Origin: Zygnema cylindricum
Lineage: Eukaryota; Streptophyta; Zygnematophyceae; Zygnematales; Zygnemataceae
Direction of reading: 5' to 3'
Assembly (NCBI GenBank): GCA_037447655.1
Contig: JBBHKE010002320.1
Location: 90,001-154,000, forward strand
Length of the DNA stretch: 64,000 nt
A model generated the notes under the pieces. That model was not told the DNA's origin, searched no databases, and saw nothing but the letters and a program-made list of their open reading frames with translations. Positions 21,807-35,540 of the stretch are shown here, in pieces; the first letter of the stretch is position 1; each line of letters begins with the position of its first letter. Both the position numbers and the translations under genes were made by a program.

Positions 21807-24800
21807 TTAGCGCGATTTTCGCTTCTTCCTCTCCAGTCTCCTCCTCTCCCTCTCCTCCTCTAAGGCAAGTTCCCGATCATCCTCCTCTCTTGCCACTCGT
21901 GCACTGAGTAAAAAAAAAAACATTATTCAGGGCTCCAAAACTCATAATCTTTAAACTCTCATCTTTATGGACTCTCATGGACTTCTTCTTCCAAAAGCGA
22001 CCATAATGTGAAACCAGGGAGGAAAAAAGGCTTGCAAAATCAGATTGATGGGACCATTACTTCTGAGAAACACAATGACTGCAAAAACGACATTTGGGCT
22101 TGAAACACCAAACACTAGCTATAGCCTTTATGTCAAAGTTGTAAATAAACCAACATTCACAAAGGGTTATGCAGTACCTTAATATCTCTTCGCGTCTTAC
22201 TTCATCCCAACCAACCTCCATAGCCCCATCATCACTATCCTCATCCTCATAGTGACGGCCTCTGTGGTTTTCTTGATAATTCCGTCTGCTCACCAATGAC
22301 CATTCAAAGATGGTTAACATGTTACCCTACACAGCAGTACATAGCCACCGTTACAGACAAAAAGTACGCATCACTATAGTGATAAGGTTTCTTGTGACAA
22401 CATTCACCACAAAACACATACTGAACAGGAAACTAGTGTGAATTCAAAGGCACAGGATTCATGTATGCAATGCAGAAAGCCTCTCAAGGATACATGGAAC
22501 CACATTCAATCTTTGACAAGTCCTATGGCCAATACTGACGTTTCCGAGTAAGCAACATCTACCAACTTTTAAGATAGATGGTTACATAAGCAAATAATTC
22601 CATCGGTTGTCAATGAAGTAAGATTCATATTTGTTGCTTCCCGAGTCCTGCCTCAATAATACAATCAAAAACCCAGACCATTCCTGTCACTCTGCGTGAA
22701 CTTTTACACAGTTACATGTGATTTGAAAAGTATATTCGCAAGTCGGAGGAACTTTGACAGACGGTAAGGTGAGATTAAACTTGAGTTGACCCCCATAGAC
22801 CACGCTCAAATTTTTACTTAAACAGGATCCTGGACAGTGAGGTTCAAATGGAGTGCTGGTACCCATGAGAGAAAAAATATTGGTCAGTCCAAATGTAGTC
22901 ACACTCACCTGAACATTCCTAGAACTGAGCTCAATGCAGATCGCCCACCCCCTCTTACATCCTCGTCATCGTCCAAAAATGAGTCCTGAGAATACTGGTC
23001 ATCGTCATCCTCCTCCTCCTCCTCTTCTTCTCTCCTCCTGGGGATGGCCAACTTCTTAAGTGGGGGCCCCGATGCCTTTTGCTTTGAAAACTCCGGTCGC
23101 TTCGCCTGTGGCCGCCCTTCCAAACTGCGAAGTGGAGGCCTCTCTCCTCCTCCTCCCTTTTGTGGAACCGGTGGTCTTCTCTGCGCTTCAACAACTCTGG
23201 GAGGGGCCCTACCAGGATCCACTTGCCTGGGAGGAGGAAGACGGCCACTTTGACTCACTCGAGACCGTTCTTCTGGCATTTTTGGCTGCTGGAAACCATC
23301 TAAAAAAATAAAAAAGTCAACGACAAAGGTTCTAAAAACGAAAGACAGACTGCAAATTTCAGCCAAACGGCTCAGGTTCAAACAACGTCAACAATTACAA
23401 GAGACAAAATAAAGTTCCATTCTATCTTGTGGTGGGATTTGATGTTATCATACCCGACTTAGTCCTTGAGGAGGAACCATTCTTGGCTTTCCATTGGGCA
23501 CAGGCGGTCTTGCCAGGGGCATTTCGACGGGCTTAGGGACCTGCTTCTCTCTCACAATTGTCCTACCGGCAACTAAGTCTCGCAAAGAATCTGAATTTCC
23601 CTTTCTTGCACTTGCTGTTCTCGGGTCACCGTGCCCACCCAGAGCTTTTCCATTTCCTTTAGCCATCACACTCGCCCCACCCTTGACATCTCTCAGTTTT
23701 GATGTATTGGCAGTTTGTGAGGGTCTGTCTCTAGGCATCTGTGAATGGTTTCCTGGGCGGGATCCATTTCCACTGTGAGGCAGAGAATTAGGCCTGACTG
23801 GGGGCCGAGAAAGAGGCTGGTCTCTACGAGACTGTGAGAACTTCCCTTCTGGGCGAGGTCCTCCATTGCTCCTTTGACGATCATTGCTCCTTTGTTGATC
23901 ACCTGCAAAGACCAAGGGCACTGCTATGAGTTACCACTCTCTCTCTCTCAGCACCACTCTCTACTTTATAGTTTAATTTTTGGGTATTGACAGTGAAGGG
24001 GTTCTTTGACACAAGCACTAGCAAGGAAGGAAAAAAAACAAACGGGAAGAGTAAAACAAATTCGTAATTGGCTTCCTGCACACAACAAAAGTGCAGTTTG
24101 TGATACAGCTAGAAGATTTCCATGCCAAAATTCTTCTAAAACAAACCACAAAGAATTGTACAACAGAAGAAAGGTCCATCATAAGAGTTTGACGAGACAA
24201 AGATAGCACAAATACTGAAGCCACAATACTCAGCCCAACCGGTTGGAATCAGTTGGGCCCCAAAAGAATTTTTGAGTCACAAATGCACGAGTCTGCCCTG
24301 AAAAATCTCCAGGGTTTCGGCACACTAGTTATGGCCCCAATGGGCCAAAAGGTTGACGTATTCCGCAAGTACTTGTAGAGTAAACCATGAATTACTATTA
24401 GTGCTAAGAACTAATTAGTATAAGAACTGTTTTAGTGTTAATGATTCTATCTCCAGTCCAAAAGGTGTGGACGATTGTGAGCCGCGAAATGAATCAGTGT
24501 TAAGAAGAACAAGATTAGTATGAGTTCAGAGGGAAAAAACCAGGACGAAATTAAAGTTATGAACAACCATAGCTACTGGTGGTATTTCGTACATAGAAAC
24601 TTGAAAAAAGACCTGAAAAGACCCTGAAAATGCTAAAATTCATCCCACGAATACAACTGTACCTGATGGATGTTGAGCTGCTCCACTTGGTACCCGGGAA
24701 TTTTCACCGGCTGGAGGGGCTGCCCCATCCTCAGGTTCAAACAAGAAGGAATAGTCCCTGGCAGCCTTCAGCTGTCCCACTTTCACCTTTCTCTGCAGTT

Positions 24801-27800
24801 TCCAACAAAAGACGCCATCAACTTCACCTTTTTCTTATACTGTCCAAGCAAAGGTGTCATTATTCGCCAGCAGCTAACTGGCAGTTACTGCCCTTCGCTA
24901 CAAGAGTTAATAACTCTAATTCAAGTAAGTAAACCAAAATCATTTTTTAGGTCAGTGGCCGACATTGAGCCTCATTGCGAAACGTAACTTATTGAAAGTG
25001 TTTACACTAATAGTTCAATATCATTGGGCGTTCAATATCATTGGGCGATGTACCGCTTGCAGGTGTCTGATTGTCTACTTTCACAAAACTCAAAAAATAA
25101 CCATTTCTCCAACATCAAAATACACAGCAAAAAATGTGTGCTGCTGCCTCAGATAAGCCAAAGACATGACAACAATTGTCCTTCATCACACAAGACAGTG
25201 TAACAAATTGACCACAATCTCGACTGTTGCCTAACAAACTACAAAATGATAGACATATAAATGAATTTCACGACTGTAGATTTAGGAATCTAATATTTAA
25301 TGAATCCATGAATACCAGACCATCCCATACATTGTGACCTCCTAAAAACATAACTCTTGGAAGGCACAATTGACAGTAAATAAAATGCTTGAAGTCTTCA
25401 TGGCATTAAGACATGTTTCTTGCCTCCCGGTTTAAGCAATAGCATTACATCACATATACACCATTCATTGTTCACCTTAAAAGAGCAATGGTCGTACGAC
25501 TTTCAGGGCGGTTTGGACAGCAAAACACAAAACTTTCAGTTTTAGTCTTTAACTCAAAAAGATAGGACGTCTTAAACAAACCATGACCCTTCTTGTTCCT
25601 GTCGTCCTCCTCACAGTATAATCATTTATGTGTTAGCACGGCATATCCAGATACCAACCCCGTGCCATTATACAGTTTATAGCTTTAAAACCATGCCACC
25701 TGGTTACTGATGCAAGCTCAGAAATGGTGGGCAAATCACAACATTTATCCTCATTCTTCATTATTCCAACTAGAAAGCTCAGCAGCTCGAGTTGCAACAC
25801 AAAGACAAACATCTCACCTCATCCATACGTTTCGAGGAAGGAACAGCGACATCCTTTCCTGATGCAGGCTTCCTCCGGTCACCAGAGCCTTGCGAAGCAC
25901 GGCTTTTTTCATCCTTTAACCTCTGAAAAAAACACAACAAGAACCACCGTATCATACAGCTGATTGACTAGAAAGACAGTTTCAAAGAATTGCCAATATC
26001 AAAATCTAGGACTATATCAAGAAGGTGACTGCACATAAATACTGCGTCAGAATACTCGAACTGTCTGAATGAAACAAACTTTCCCTGTAAACGACAAGTT
26101 AAGGAACATGTCGAATGCATTGCAAGGTACATTTACATTTTAATAAATGAATGATGGCATTTTCCCGCATTTGTGGGTAACCAAAAACAAAATTCCAAGG
26201 AATCTTGTGAACCAAAATCTTCCAGCAGGCCATTGTTGCCCTTTTGCCAACAGCAAATATGTATGCGAAAAGTCAGTAGTAAACAAATCCCTTTTTTACA
26301 CCAATGTAGAAGAACAGAAGACCATACAAATTTTCGTGTCAACAAAATGCGACAACTTGAATGAAACATTGCCTGGGCGAAGACTTGAGAAATTCACACT
26401 CATCCCACAATAGCCCAGCCATAAAGTAACATAGTGTGAGACATCCACTAAACAGCTTGCCTGTGGATGGCCAAATATCTTAAAACATGGGAGTTTATAG
26501 GCTATGCAGATGCATTCCAAATGTGCTATAATGCATTATCATACTTCTCAGCAATAGGATTCCAGATCAATACTGGTTATATTTCAATGTGCCAACGCAA
26601 ACCATCAGATATGGAAGCTTTGAGCTACTTCAGACGCTATGAAACAACAGCAACAACGACAGTTGCACATGTCATAAATGCTTTGACCAATACTCACATC
26701 CTTCTGCTGAAGTGCAGCTCGAGCAGCGATGCGCTGTGCTTCCTGTCGAGCCTTTTCCTCCTCTAGTATCCTTGGTGCCACTACTCTCTGCGAAGGCCCA
26801 AAAAACTGACCAAAGCTGGCCCGTCCCATGCCTCCATAAATCAGACCGGAATATGAAAAACATTCGAAGGATTTGAGTCAAGGTCATCCAGAATCAGACC
26901 ATGATGCTCTCTGCGTAAGATACGAAGCAATAGCATTTGTGCAGATGACCCACAAAAACCAAGCGTTTATCGATTCTCAACATACATGGTCTTGATCGGA
27001 AAATGTTGCCAGATGATGACTTCTATGGATAACGGCCTTAGTTTAGTTGCAGAACAGACGAAATGGTCTACAACTAAAGATCGACACGGAAAAAAAGTAT
27101 AGGGGCTAGCCAGAAAACTTCCAGCTTGACCCACAGAATAAGCCAAGAAAAGACCCAGACGACTAAAAAAACGCTGTGAAACCTTCCATGCTACTACACT
27201 GCCCAACGCTAACATTTACAGGACAGTCAGAGTACATTAATAACGTGTACCCAGGATGATCAGTGCATGGCTACTTTTACTCAACGTGTTAAAGAAATAA
27301 TCATGGGCTATTTTCAGTCCATCCAGCTCTGCAGGCAATATTGCTCCAACCATCTAGGTGTCGCTAGAAATACTAGAGAAATCCATAAGGCCTGTTCGGA
27401 GCGCCAGCATCTGATGTACTGTGCCGTCTGCACTGGAGGCAAACCGTTCAAGAAACTGGCTTGCACACAAGACCGAAGCTCAAAGTTTTGCTCGACACCT
27501 TAGGTTGTATCATCAATAATAAATCAAAAGGCAACTCATGGACTGTGATGTCTGTTTTTCTTGTTTCTAATTACATTGATGAGAGGGCAAAATATTGTGT
27601 TTCTATGCAATTGGAGAAGTAGCAAACAATGCAAATCTCTGCCAATGGACTGCAGTTGCAGACCTTGAGCATACCTTTCTATGAACTAACTGACACAGCT
27701 CAAGTATGATGATTAGATTAAAAGACCTCAACCTCAACTTTCAGCAGAAGTTCCTGGAAAAATCCAAGATTCCTCGTAATTTGAAGAGGTGGGCCCGAAC

Positions 27801-28232
27801 ATGAACAGTAATAACACATCAACAATTCTATATCACTTCCTCCACATCAGATCGCACAAGATACGTTACGCTCATAATGGAGGGTCCTTACCTATCAAAC
27901 ACTTTTGTTGCAGGTTTTGAGGCTTGTCCTGATCGGCTCCCACCATTTCTTGCATTTTGAGTCAGCTGCTTTGAATTGCTCCTATCCTTCTGTACTCCCT
28001 CGTCCTCATATTCCTCATACTCATCCTCATACTCGTCAGGTTCTTCTTCTCTGTAAGAGCTTTTCGCCTTATTCTTCTGTCTCACCAACTCCTGCAGTTT
28101 ATTCTTCTGGTCCCTCCTCTGCTGAATGCTGTCGCGTGCCGCCTCAGAAAAGGGCAACTTTTCATCCTGCTCATCCTCATATTCTTCGTTTTCTCGTATA
28201 TCAGAATAACTGCGGCTGCTTTTCAGGTATTC
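21807..28232 (-). CDS. SPT2: SPT2 chromatin protein homologue
   Basis: SPT2 is a nuclear histone H3-H4 binding protein that works with transcribing polymerases. Exons, in reading order on the minus strand, are 28232-27892, about 26831-26698, 25922-25818, 24792-24663, 23903-23455, 23288-22909, 22285-22178 and 21903-21807. From 26698 onward the phases fit. Family marks in order: an acidic N-terminal region, the plant-specific FGQFFGPSQRVVAPR segment, LKAARDYSFLF, a long Pro/Arg/Ser-rich disordered middle, a Glu/Asp run, and the conserved C-terminal histone-binding SPT2 domain (about 22955-21807, ALSSVLGMF to SARVAREEDDRELALEEE). Two points are unresolved: the junction between the first two listed exons is out of phase, so a small exon is probably missing, and the start-codon exon upstream of 28232 was not identified. 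A TA-flanked MITE lies just upstream, at 28327-28509. Confidence 0.88.
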
Positions 28233-28326
28233 CTGCAGCCACAATAGAAAGATCGCAATAAAAATCGCATCCTTCAGAGGAAGTTCCCGCAATTGCATGT
28301 GGAAGGGGAATGCTTGATGGAAACTA

Positions 28327-28509
28327 CACTGCCCATCGCTATTAGAGTTTATCACTCAATTTCAAGTGGGTCTTTTATTGAACCTATAGTGTACACTATT
28401 TTGCTAAGTGGTTCAAAATGGGCCACCTGACAGAACATAATCTATTAGAGTTACTTCTATAAATTTGTTAATGCTAATAATTCACTAACTTTAACAGCGA
28501 TGGCCGGTA
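28327..28509. mobile_element. TA-flanked MITE, 183 bp, in SPT2 5' region
   Basis: Begins CACTGCCCATCGCTATTAG after TA and ends with ACAGCGATGGCCGGTA before TA. The ends are diverged versions of the family terminal repeat. It probably lies in the first intron of SPT2, just upstream of the exon at 28232-27892. Confidence 0.75.
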
Positions 28510-29302
28510 TATATTGCCAGGTCGTCAGGCAATTGTGTCAACCCTCTCCCCAAATAATGAGTGGCTTCTAACGAGACAACTGCTAAGTCTCAAATCATCA
28601 AACACACACCAGAGAGAATAACAAGGACATGTGCTGGCAAATGGACCACTACAAAAATCCTCCATCAATTCACTTACTAATGGAGAGAAGGCCCATTTCC
28701 ATGTCTTGTTAGTAGGTCAAGTTTCAAACTGTAACCCAAAAATTATTATCAGTTCTGCCAACCAAACAGGGTAGGTGGTACCATATGATAATTTCTACTT
28801 ATCTACTATACAAGAAAATCAACCCAAGAGAAAAAAAAAAGAAAAAAAGAAACGAACATCCACCAAATTGGTTATTGAAGGATGAGTCTGTAAGAACAAC
28901 AACATACCAGTCGCTCCCCCCGGTGCATAGCTACAATAATGGGCCACCAAGTCAGATGACAGCTCGGTCTGTCAAAGCCGGACGCCCTGCAGAAGCGATT
29001 GCACGCAGTCGCTGCAAAGCAGTCCTGCTCGCCGGCAGTCGTGCATCGCAATTGCAGCCATGATTTGGTCGAACCTCAGAATACCATACGCCACTACGGT
29101 TCCAGAACAACTGTGGCGGACGGAAAACGTATTTGAAACTGCGCATTCAGGAATGCGTACGACGACGCGCATCTCCTCGAAATTCAAAAATTCGTATATT
29201 TATTTGTGTCTTCACCTAAAAACAAAGCTGTTGGTAGTATTGATTCTACATTGTTATATTGCGCGACATACATGCAACCTTAAACTTGTGGTCGCACCAC
29301 TA

Positions 29303-29330
29303 CAGTACTGTACTGTACAGTACAGTACTG
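29303..29330. promoter_or_regulatory. 28-bp perfect palindrome between SPT2 and CHMP7
   Basis: CAGTACTGTACTGT followed by its exact reverse complement, built from repeated GTAC. It lies in the divergent interval 215 bp upstream of the CHMP7 start codon. It could be a dimeric protein-binding site or a cruciform-prone simple repeat; nothing in the sequence decides. Confidence 0.6.
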
Positions 29331-29544
29331 CTGTACTCGTAAAGATTTAGAAAAAGTATAATCTTTTATCATGCAGACTACTTTGAAAATGGATGTGAGC
29401 TAGCAGTACTGTTACGGGATAGTCGTGCTGTGATTGCAATGCATCCAGAAACCGCTGGAATACGGTGAAGCCATAAATGGTGATGACGGTCGGCGGAACT
29501 GTTGACAGCTGTAGTCTTGCCCTACATAAGGGTGTCATCCTGCC

Positions 29545-32500
29545 ATGGAAGAAGGCTATCGGAAACGGCGAATAGACGAATTCCTGAAGCTCGAGGTGCC
29601 AGATTGGGAGGATGAGGAGGTTATGCAAGCAAGGTTTGGGTCGGTTGACAGAACAGATCCGTGGTTTGTTTCTCGGAGCAATTTCTGGTCGTCGTTGATC
29701 ATTCGTGTCTCCCAGCGTCTGAAAACTATAGTAATTAGCGCAGAAGAGGTAGTATTACTATTTTTTCCCTCCATTGCTGTGTCCGTCTTCCCTTTTTTTT
29801 GTCACCCTTCCCATCCTTTTTGTCAAGCTTGCTCTTTTTCTAATCTTGCAAATTGAAAAGTTGACTGCATCACTATTTGTCACAATTCAGTAATCATTCA
29901 CTGACGTTCAATATTATTTAATGTATTAAAATGCAGGTTAAGCTGGAATGGTTTCGTAAGGGGGGACTGTTGCCGATGGACATGGATGATGTACTGGTGA
30001 GTAACTTTGTTTTAACGTTTCTTGAAGTTTGGTGAAATATATTTATCGTATGTTTGGCACTTCAGTTGTGGTACATCAGTTCGCCATATGGTGCAATACC
30101 TAATGAATTGGGGAAACGGTCTGATGGTTTTCAGGAGGGAATGCTCAAGAACGGGGAATTACAGAAGTTGGAGACCTTCTTACCATCTGAGTATTCCAAG
30201 ACTGCATGGTCTTCTTTTTCAATGGCTTTTTCCTGGACAATCCGTACAATGATGGGAACTGCACAGTCAACATCTGGCATGTTTGTCGTCACACCTGTTT
30301 TGAAGGCAAGGGCCCCTTACTTGCTTTTTTTTTTTGCAACAGTTGTTGTGCAGCATTGCTGCTGCTCTATAATCTGAAAAGTATTACTCTTAATATTACT
30401 GCAGTTCCATCAAATGTGAGATTGCATCCTTTGGTGTCGCTTTTCCCTAAGACACGTTTTCTGTGTGCAACAAAAATATAAATGCATAATCCAGTGTAGG
30501 GAATGTAATTAATTAAGTCAATAGAGGTCAAGCTCCACTTTTTGTTGATTCTCGGATTGCCGTCGATAAGCGAAATACTGGTTCCCAGTCATTTTATTTT
30601 TTTTCTGCGGACACCTTAGTTGAAGTCCAAATATGTATAGTTCAAATGTCTTTTAGGATGGAAGAAATTTGCAGTTGGGCTTACATTACACGTTCTAGAA
30701 GGTTACTGTTTTAGTCACGATACATTGACATTATAAGTGTACATTCAAGGCAGTCATTTTTAGAAAAAGGATTTTTTTGCAGTAACACCTGTTTTCAAGT
30801 CAGACATTTATAAATGTGCCTTGAGCTTCGTATGTCATTTAAAATTGCAATAAGGAATTTAATCTATCTCCTATTTGCTGCTTTACTCGGGGCAGCTCTT
30901 CATGAAGTATCTCATTTGTCAGCTGCCCTGGTAGAGAAATGCGTCAGGTTATAAAGTCGATTAGGGAGGTAAAGTAAATCCTTTAATTCCAACTCCCACT
31001 GTGATTTTGTTCTAGCATATTAACTTGTATCAATTTTAAAGCCCTTTATTTGTCGAAGTTAAGTTAGTAAAGTAGTTGACTTGATAAGTTCTGCCCTTTC
31101 CCACACGGAGTTTGTTTTTTAGGCTAAATCTATCCTGATCTGATTTTTTTGCAAAGACTGTAGTCTGCGACTATTTCTTCAACATGTTTAAATCATAATT
31201 GACAGGATAATAATGGGCAGTCATTTAAAGGCACGGTTATGACTAGTGAAGAGGGTTCAGATGTGATAAACATTGTACACTGTCTGAGTTTGCATAAGCA
31301 AACTCTTTGTCAGTTTTCTAGCTCTAAGAAAAAATGATTTTGATGCTTTGTTTTATAGCAACCTGACGCCTACAGGGAGCTCTACTTTTTCCCTCCTGTT
31401 GACTTCAATACTTTGCTCAATTGTGTAAATTCTATGGTGCAGGAGAGAGCAGAGGCGGTCGCTGGCTCAGTGTTGCATGAAGCGGCCTTCTCATCTGACC
31501 TTCTGATTACTAGCCAAAAATTCCAAGATCTCTGTGAGGGTGAACAAGCAGCTGCTTTGATCATGAGGTGGTTGACAATGGAGCGAAGGGCAGTCCACAT
31601 GTCTTTGAAAGGCACTGAACATTTGGAGGTATACTGGCGTCTGCATCCACTGCAAGGGCCAACCAGCAGGCCAGTCATGCCTCAGTTGCCATGCAATTTC
31701 TGCTTTTGATGGTACGAAAGCAGTCGGAAGTCACTGATTTTGTCCTTTAGTATCAGTGGTTGCTTTGATGACTACAGACTCTGTAATCGCAGATGTATTG
31801 TCTCTGATCACTTGTTCACAGCCAATGTGGAGAGATAGTTGTAGTCTGCCTCCTTTGACGTTTGTTGTTCCAAGTAGTGCTACTTTGCAGTATTGTGTAG
31901 AAGTCTAATAGTGGCGGCTAGCAGCCAGTCGTTGTATGCAACTTTTCATGGAATATTGGTCTGGGTGGCTTTAACTTAGCTTAACGTGGGCTCTTTGGAT
32001 GTCTTGTCAGGGCCTGAAGCTGTTGAAGGAGAATAAGAAAAAGCACGCAGTGACAGATATTGACCGCCAAATGTTGCGCTTGCGTAGAACAGCTGAAAAT
32101 TTGCACGAGCGCTGCAATGCCCTTCAGAGACAGGTTGTTTTGTGAGTATTTCATAATCTTCCACATAACCTATAAAGTTTGTTGTTTGCAAGTGTTTACA
32201 GTAAGGAAGTGAGCAAAAGAAGATCGCTAACGATGGCGGAAGACGTGCTGGAGGTTTTTGCAGAGCCAAGTGCCGTTGCAGAGAAGCCATTCTGGCTACA
32301 GATAATCGAGCAGCGGTGAAGTTTCTTCGGCAGAAACGCAATTTGGATGCGACTATAGAAAAGTGCAATTCTTTTGAGAACAGGATTGACGAAGTGCTTC
32401 AACTTATTTCTGAAGCGGAGATGACCAAGGAGGTATACCTTGAACTCTCCATTCTCTCGAGCAATAAAGTAGCAGCCTCATCAGGATGTAGATCAAATTA

Positions 32501-33354
32501 TTTGCTCAGAGCTGTTCTTGGCAAACCTCTTAAAGCAATGAGGTTAAGTCTATGGATTTGTTTTTTTGTGGCCTACTGTTTCTACGTCATCTCTGCCACC
32601 TGGCGCAAGCGTTTAATGGTTAGCAATTTTGCTATTTGCTGTTTTCCAGCTGAGGGGAAACATCTCTTCATGATAGTCGTACGGATGCTTGAGGTTGAGT
32701 ACGGGGATAATAGCTCACAGGTCAAGTTTCGTATGCAGGTTACAGAGGCTCTGCGAATCGGCACCAAAGCTATCCTTGATTGGGGCCTTTCTGTGGAAGA
32801 TGTGAAAGCGTGTATGGAAGAAGTTGAGGAAGTCGCTACACAGCACAAGGAGCTGAAGACTGCACTCGGTAAGCAACTTGCCTCTAGTCGAGAAAGGATA
32901 AATACTCGGGAATTGCCTGATTGTCCAGGGTTTTTTGTTGCTATTTTCTCTACTGTAGAGATGCTCCTAATTTTCTCAGTATGTCCGCGTGTCTCTTTAT
33001 TTTGTGTAAGAACATCATTGTGGATGGTTTGCAGAAATTGACCTTCATGGTGAAGGTGGTGACGATGAATTTGAAGAGGAACTTGCCATATTGTTGTCAT
33101 CAAATTCTGAAGTTCTCGCACCTCCTGTTTCTGAAGCCGCCCGAGAAACTAGCATGGGCATCAACAGCTCAGCGGGCATAGTGAATGGGCCATCTGAAGT
33201 ATGTCATATACCGGCCAGCCTGTCAGTCAGTGACCGTGCAGAGCTCGCGGAATTAGAGGAGCTGGAGACACTTGCATCTGGTCTGAAATTGAATGAGACT
33301 TTATCACAATCATCTGAGACTCGCACAATACGTAAAATACCTGAAGCGGTATAA
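29545..33354 (+). CDS. CHMP7: CHMP7-like SNF7/ESCRT-III protein
   Basis: Eight exons joined in phase give 501 residues: 29545-29748, 29937-29996, 30066-30305, 31359-31628, 32011-32141, 32282-32432, 32739-32868 and 33035-33354. CHMP7 recruits ESCRT-III to membranes, notably the nuclear envelope. The N-terminal half holds winged-helix-like regions, with VPDWEDEEVMQARF and FWSSLIIRVSQRL matching plant homologues. The C-terminal half is a charged SNF7 helical core starting about residue 259: DIDRQMLRLRRTAENLHERC, then AAVKFLRQKRNLDATIEKC and ALRIGTKAILDWGLSVEDV. The tail is acidic with ELEELETLASGLKLNE. Intron 3 appears to use a GC donor (AAG followed by GCAAGG). All other introns are GT-AG. The gene is divergent from SPT2 and convergent with the ASCC1-like gene. 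Confidence 0.93.
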
Positions 33355-35540
33355 AAAGCTATATGAGACAATAGGGACAGTCTGGAGGCAGTTAGAATGT
33401 ATGACTATTTGGTCGTTTATAGAATTTACTTGATCATGATTGTTGTGAGAAGCTGTGCGTACCGAAAAAATGGTAGGTTTCCCTGAAGGTGTGCTTAAGG
33501 GGCCAGTTTTGTATGAGATCTGGGTAGTTTAATTGCTATGGGTCATTGGCTTGCTGAAGTCTAGATTTTTATTTATGGTCTCTGTTAGGGATAATTGTGT
33601 ATGATACCCACTCCGTCCTATCTCAGGAATTGCTTAGAGTAGGCACGGGGAAAGGTAGCAAAAAAATTAAAGGACGATAGGACGATTTTGTTTGATGCTT
33701 TCGAAAAAGCAACAGATTTTTGAACTCGGAAAAATAGCTATTCTGGTTAAATACCATACATGCGATATTATTATTGGCAGCCTAGACCCCAAAGGTTCCA
33801 TTTATTAAGCTATGCCAGTCACATTTTATGCATTTAACAAAACAGAATTTTGGTTCATCTAGTGTCAAGCAGACATGGCTTTCATTTAACTAAAACTTAT
33901 TTCTATGAACCGAGTAATAGCTCTGTCAATTGACTGCTATTATTGGACCAAGCTTATTGGACGTTGAGAATATCAGGTGTGAAATGTGCAAGCCACCTGC
34001 AGATGCCTAGATTTCATGTTATGAGTGAAATAGTTACTGAATTCAGGTATCTGAGTTTTAGCACCAAATTCTGTGTAGTATACATTTCAATCATGGACAA
34101 GAAAGCAAGCGGCTATAAAATTTTCATAGATCACAGAAGCTTCCATATTTAATCCAACATTGATTTCACTACACCGTGAATCGCTATTAGCATTATGACA
34201 TAATTAGGGTTAAAAGACAATTAGCGTTATTAACACTAATTGGGAATTTGGGATTTTCCAAAATAGAATTAATAACTCTATTTGAGAATTTTGGTCAAAA
34301 TTTGGGGTCGCCGAAATAGCATTATGAACGCTAATAGCGATTCACTGTGTACTTACCATCCACTTTAATATGTCCAACAGGACTTGATACAACAGCTAAT
34401 TAGACACTGGCATTCCCTGGCTGCATGACAATACTTAATGACCAGAAATCTGTTGTTGCTGTTAACACGAGGATATTTGTCATCAATAGTAGTGGAGTTT
34501 ATCATAACAACATTGAAGTATTCCATCATTATTCAATGGCCAATTGCAGAATGAAGCAGTCTTGATGTTCACAAGGTCACAAGGTCAGCCAACCAACAAG
34601 TCTACATCACTATGCAGAATTATGTTAGTAATAATTTTAGGGAAGTTCCAGCCCTGCGTGGTTTATTAATAACGCTCTCGATTATTTAACATTCAATGTC
34701 TGGAGGTTCCTACATTAGCATTTTTTCCTACTAGAAGTGTGCAATATTATACTAACAGTACACCTTTCGGCTTTGCAGTGAATTACAGAAACTGGAAGTT
34801 AGTTACTTAAAATTGGCTATTCCAGTTTAAGTGCAGAAGAAATCCCGGTTACTGTAGCCTGGTGTGGTATACTGTATCGTTCCACACCCCGTCTCGCAAG
34901 TGGGAATGAGACGCAGATGAATTGTACGTATATTTATTGAGACTAATGTTTATTTGTAAATATTCGATACTGCAATATTGTAGGGATGTTGCCATGTGGT
35001 TGCGTTGTGTATTTTGCAGCAATACTTGTCCTTCTCCATACAGTGCTGCATACTGCACATAAATATTGTGCATTATCTTCTCCTAGCTTGAAAACAAAGA
35101 ACAAACCCCTGTTGTGACCCATTCACGAGACGTGCAAACAATTCAAAACTTGACCCACAAGAAACTCACCGATAGTTATTCGGTGATGTAGCCAAAATGG
35201 ACATCCAGGGCATATTGCTCAATTTATTGAAACAGCGCAGCACAACAATGCTGGTCTAAGCACCACTCATGACCAAAAACCAAATTAATTGTGCCTTTTG
35301 TCTAATATGAAATGGTTCTAAAGCTCAACTCTGCAAAGAATTCTACTCAACAAGTGATCCCTAAAGCTCAACTAAAGTATAAAGCTTCTTTTGTCGGCCC
35401 TGACTGCTAGATACGACAAGCTACTTTAGTATGTTTCACCACTATGTTACACTAAAATACATTTCAACATTCCGTCCACCTTCTTCGTGCTGTTTGCTGC
35501 CTTTTTTAAAACATTCCCCTATTGCAATATACTGTACATG
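33355..35540. other. Interval between convergent CHMP7 and ASCC1-like genes
   Basis: Holds the 3' untranslated regions of both genes and one TA-flanked MITE at 34172-34349. No other coding sequence is supported. Confidence 0.7.
34172..34349. mobile_element. TA-flanked MITE, 178 bp
   Basis: Begins CACCGTGAATCGCTATTAG and ends GCTAATAGCGATTCACTGTG, with TA on both sides. Internal TTAACACTAATTGGGAAT is shared with copies 3 and 4 at 19 kb, linking the short and long members of the family. Confidence 0.9.

Noticed and set aside
28909-28928. Mini-exon with ATG as the SPT2 start
   Set aside because: It has a good splice donor but joins the next exon out of phase and creates a stop.
32316-33041. 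241-codon continuous frame in CHMP7
   Set aside because: It reads through introns; the family sequence is kept only when the segment 32433-32738 is spliced out.
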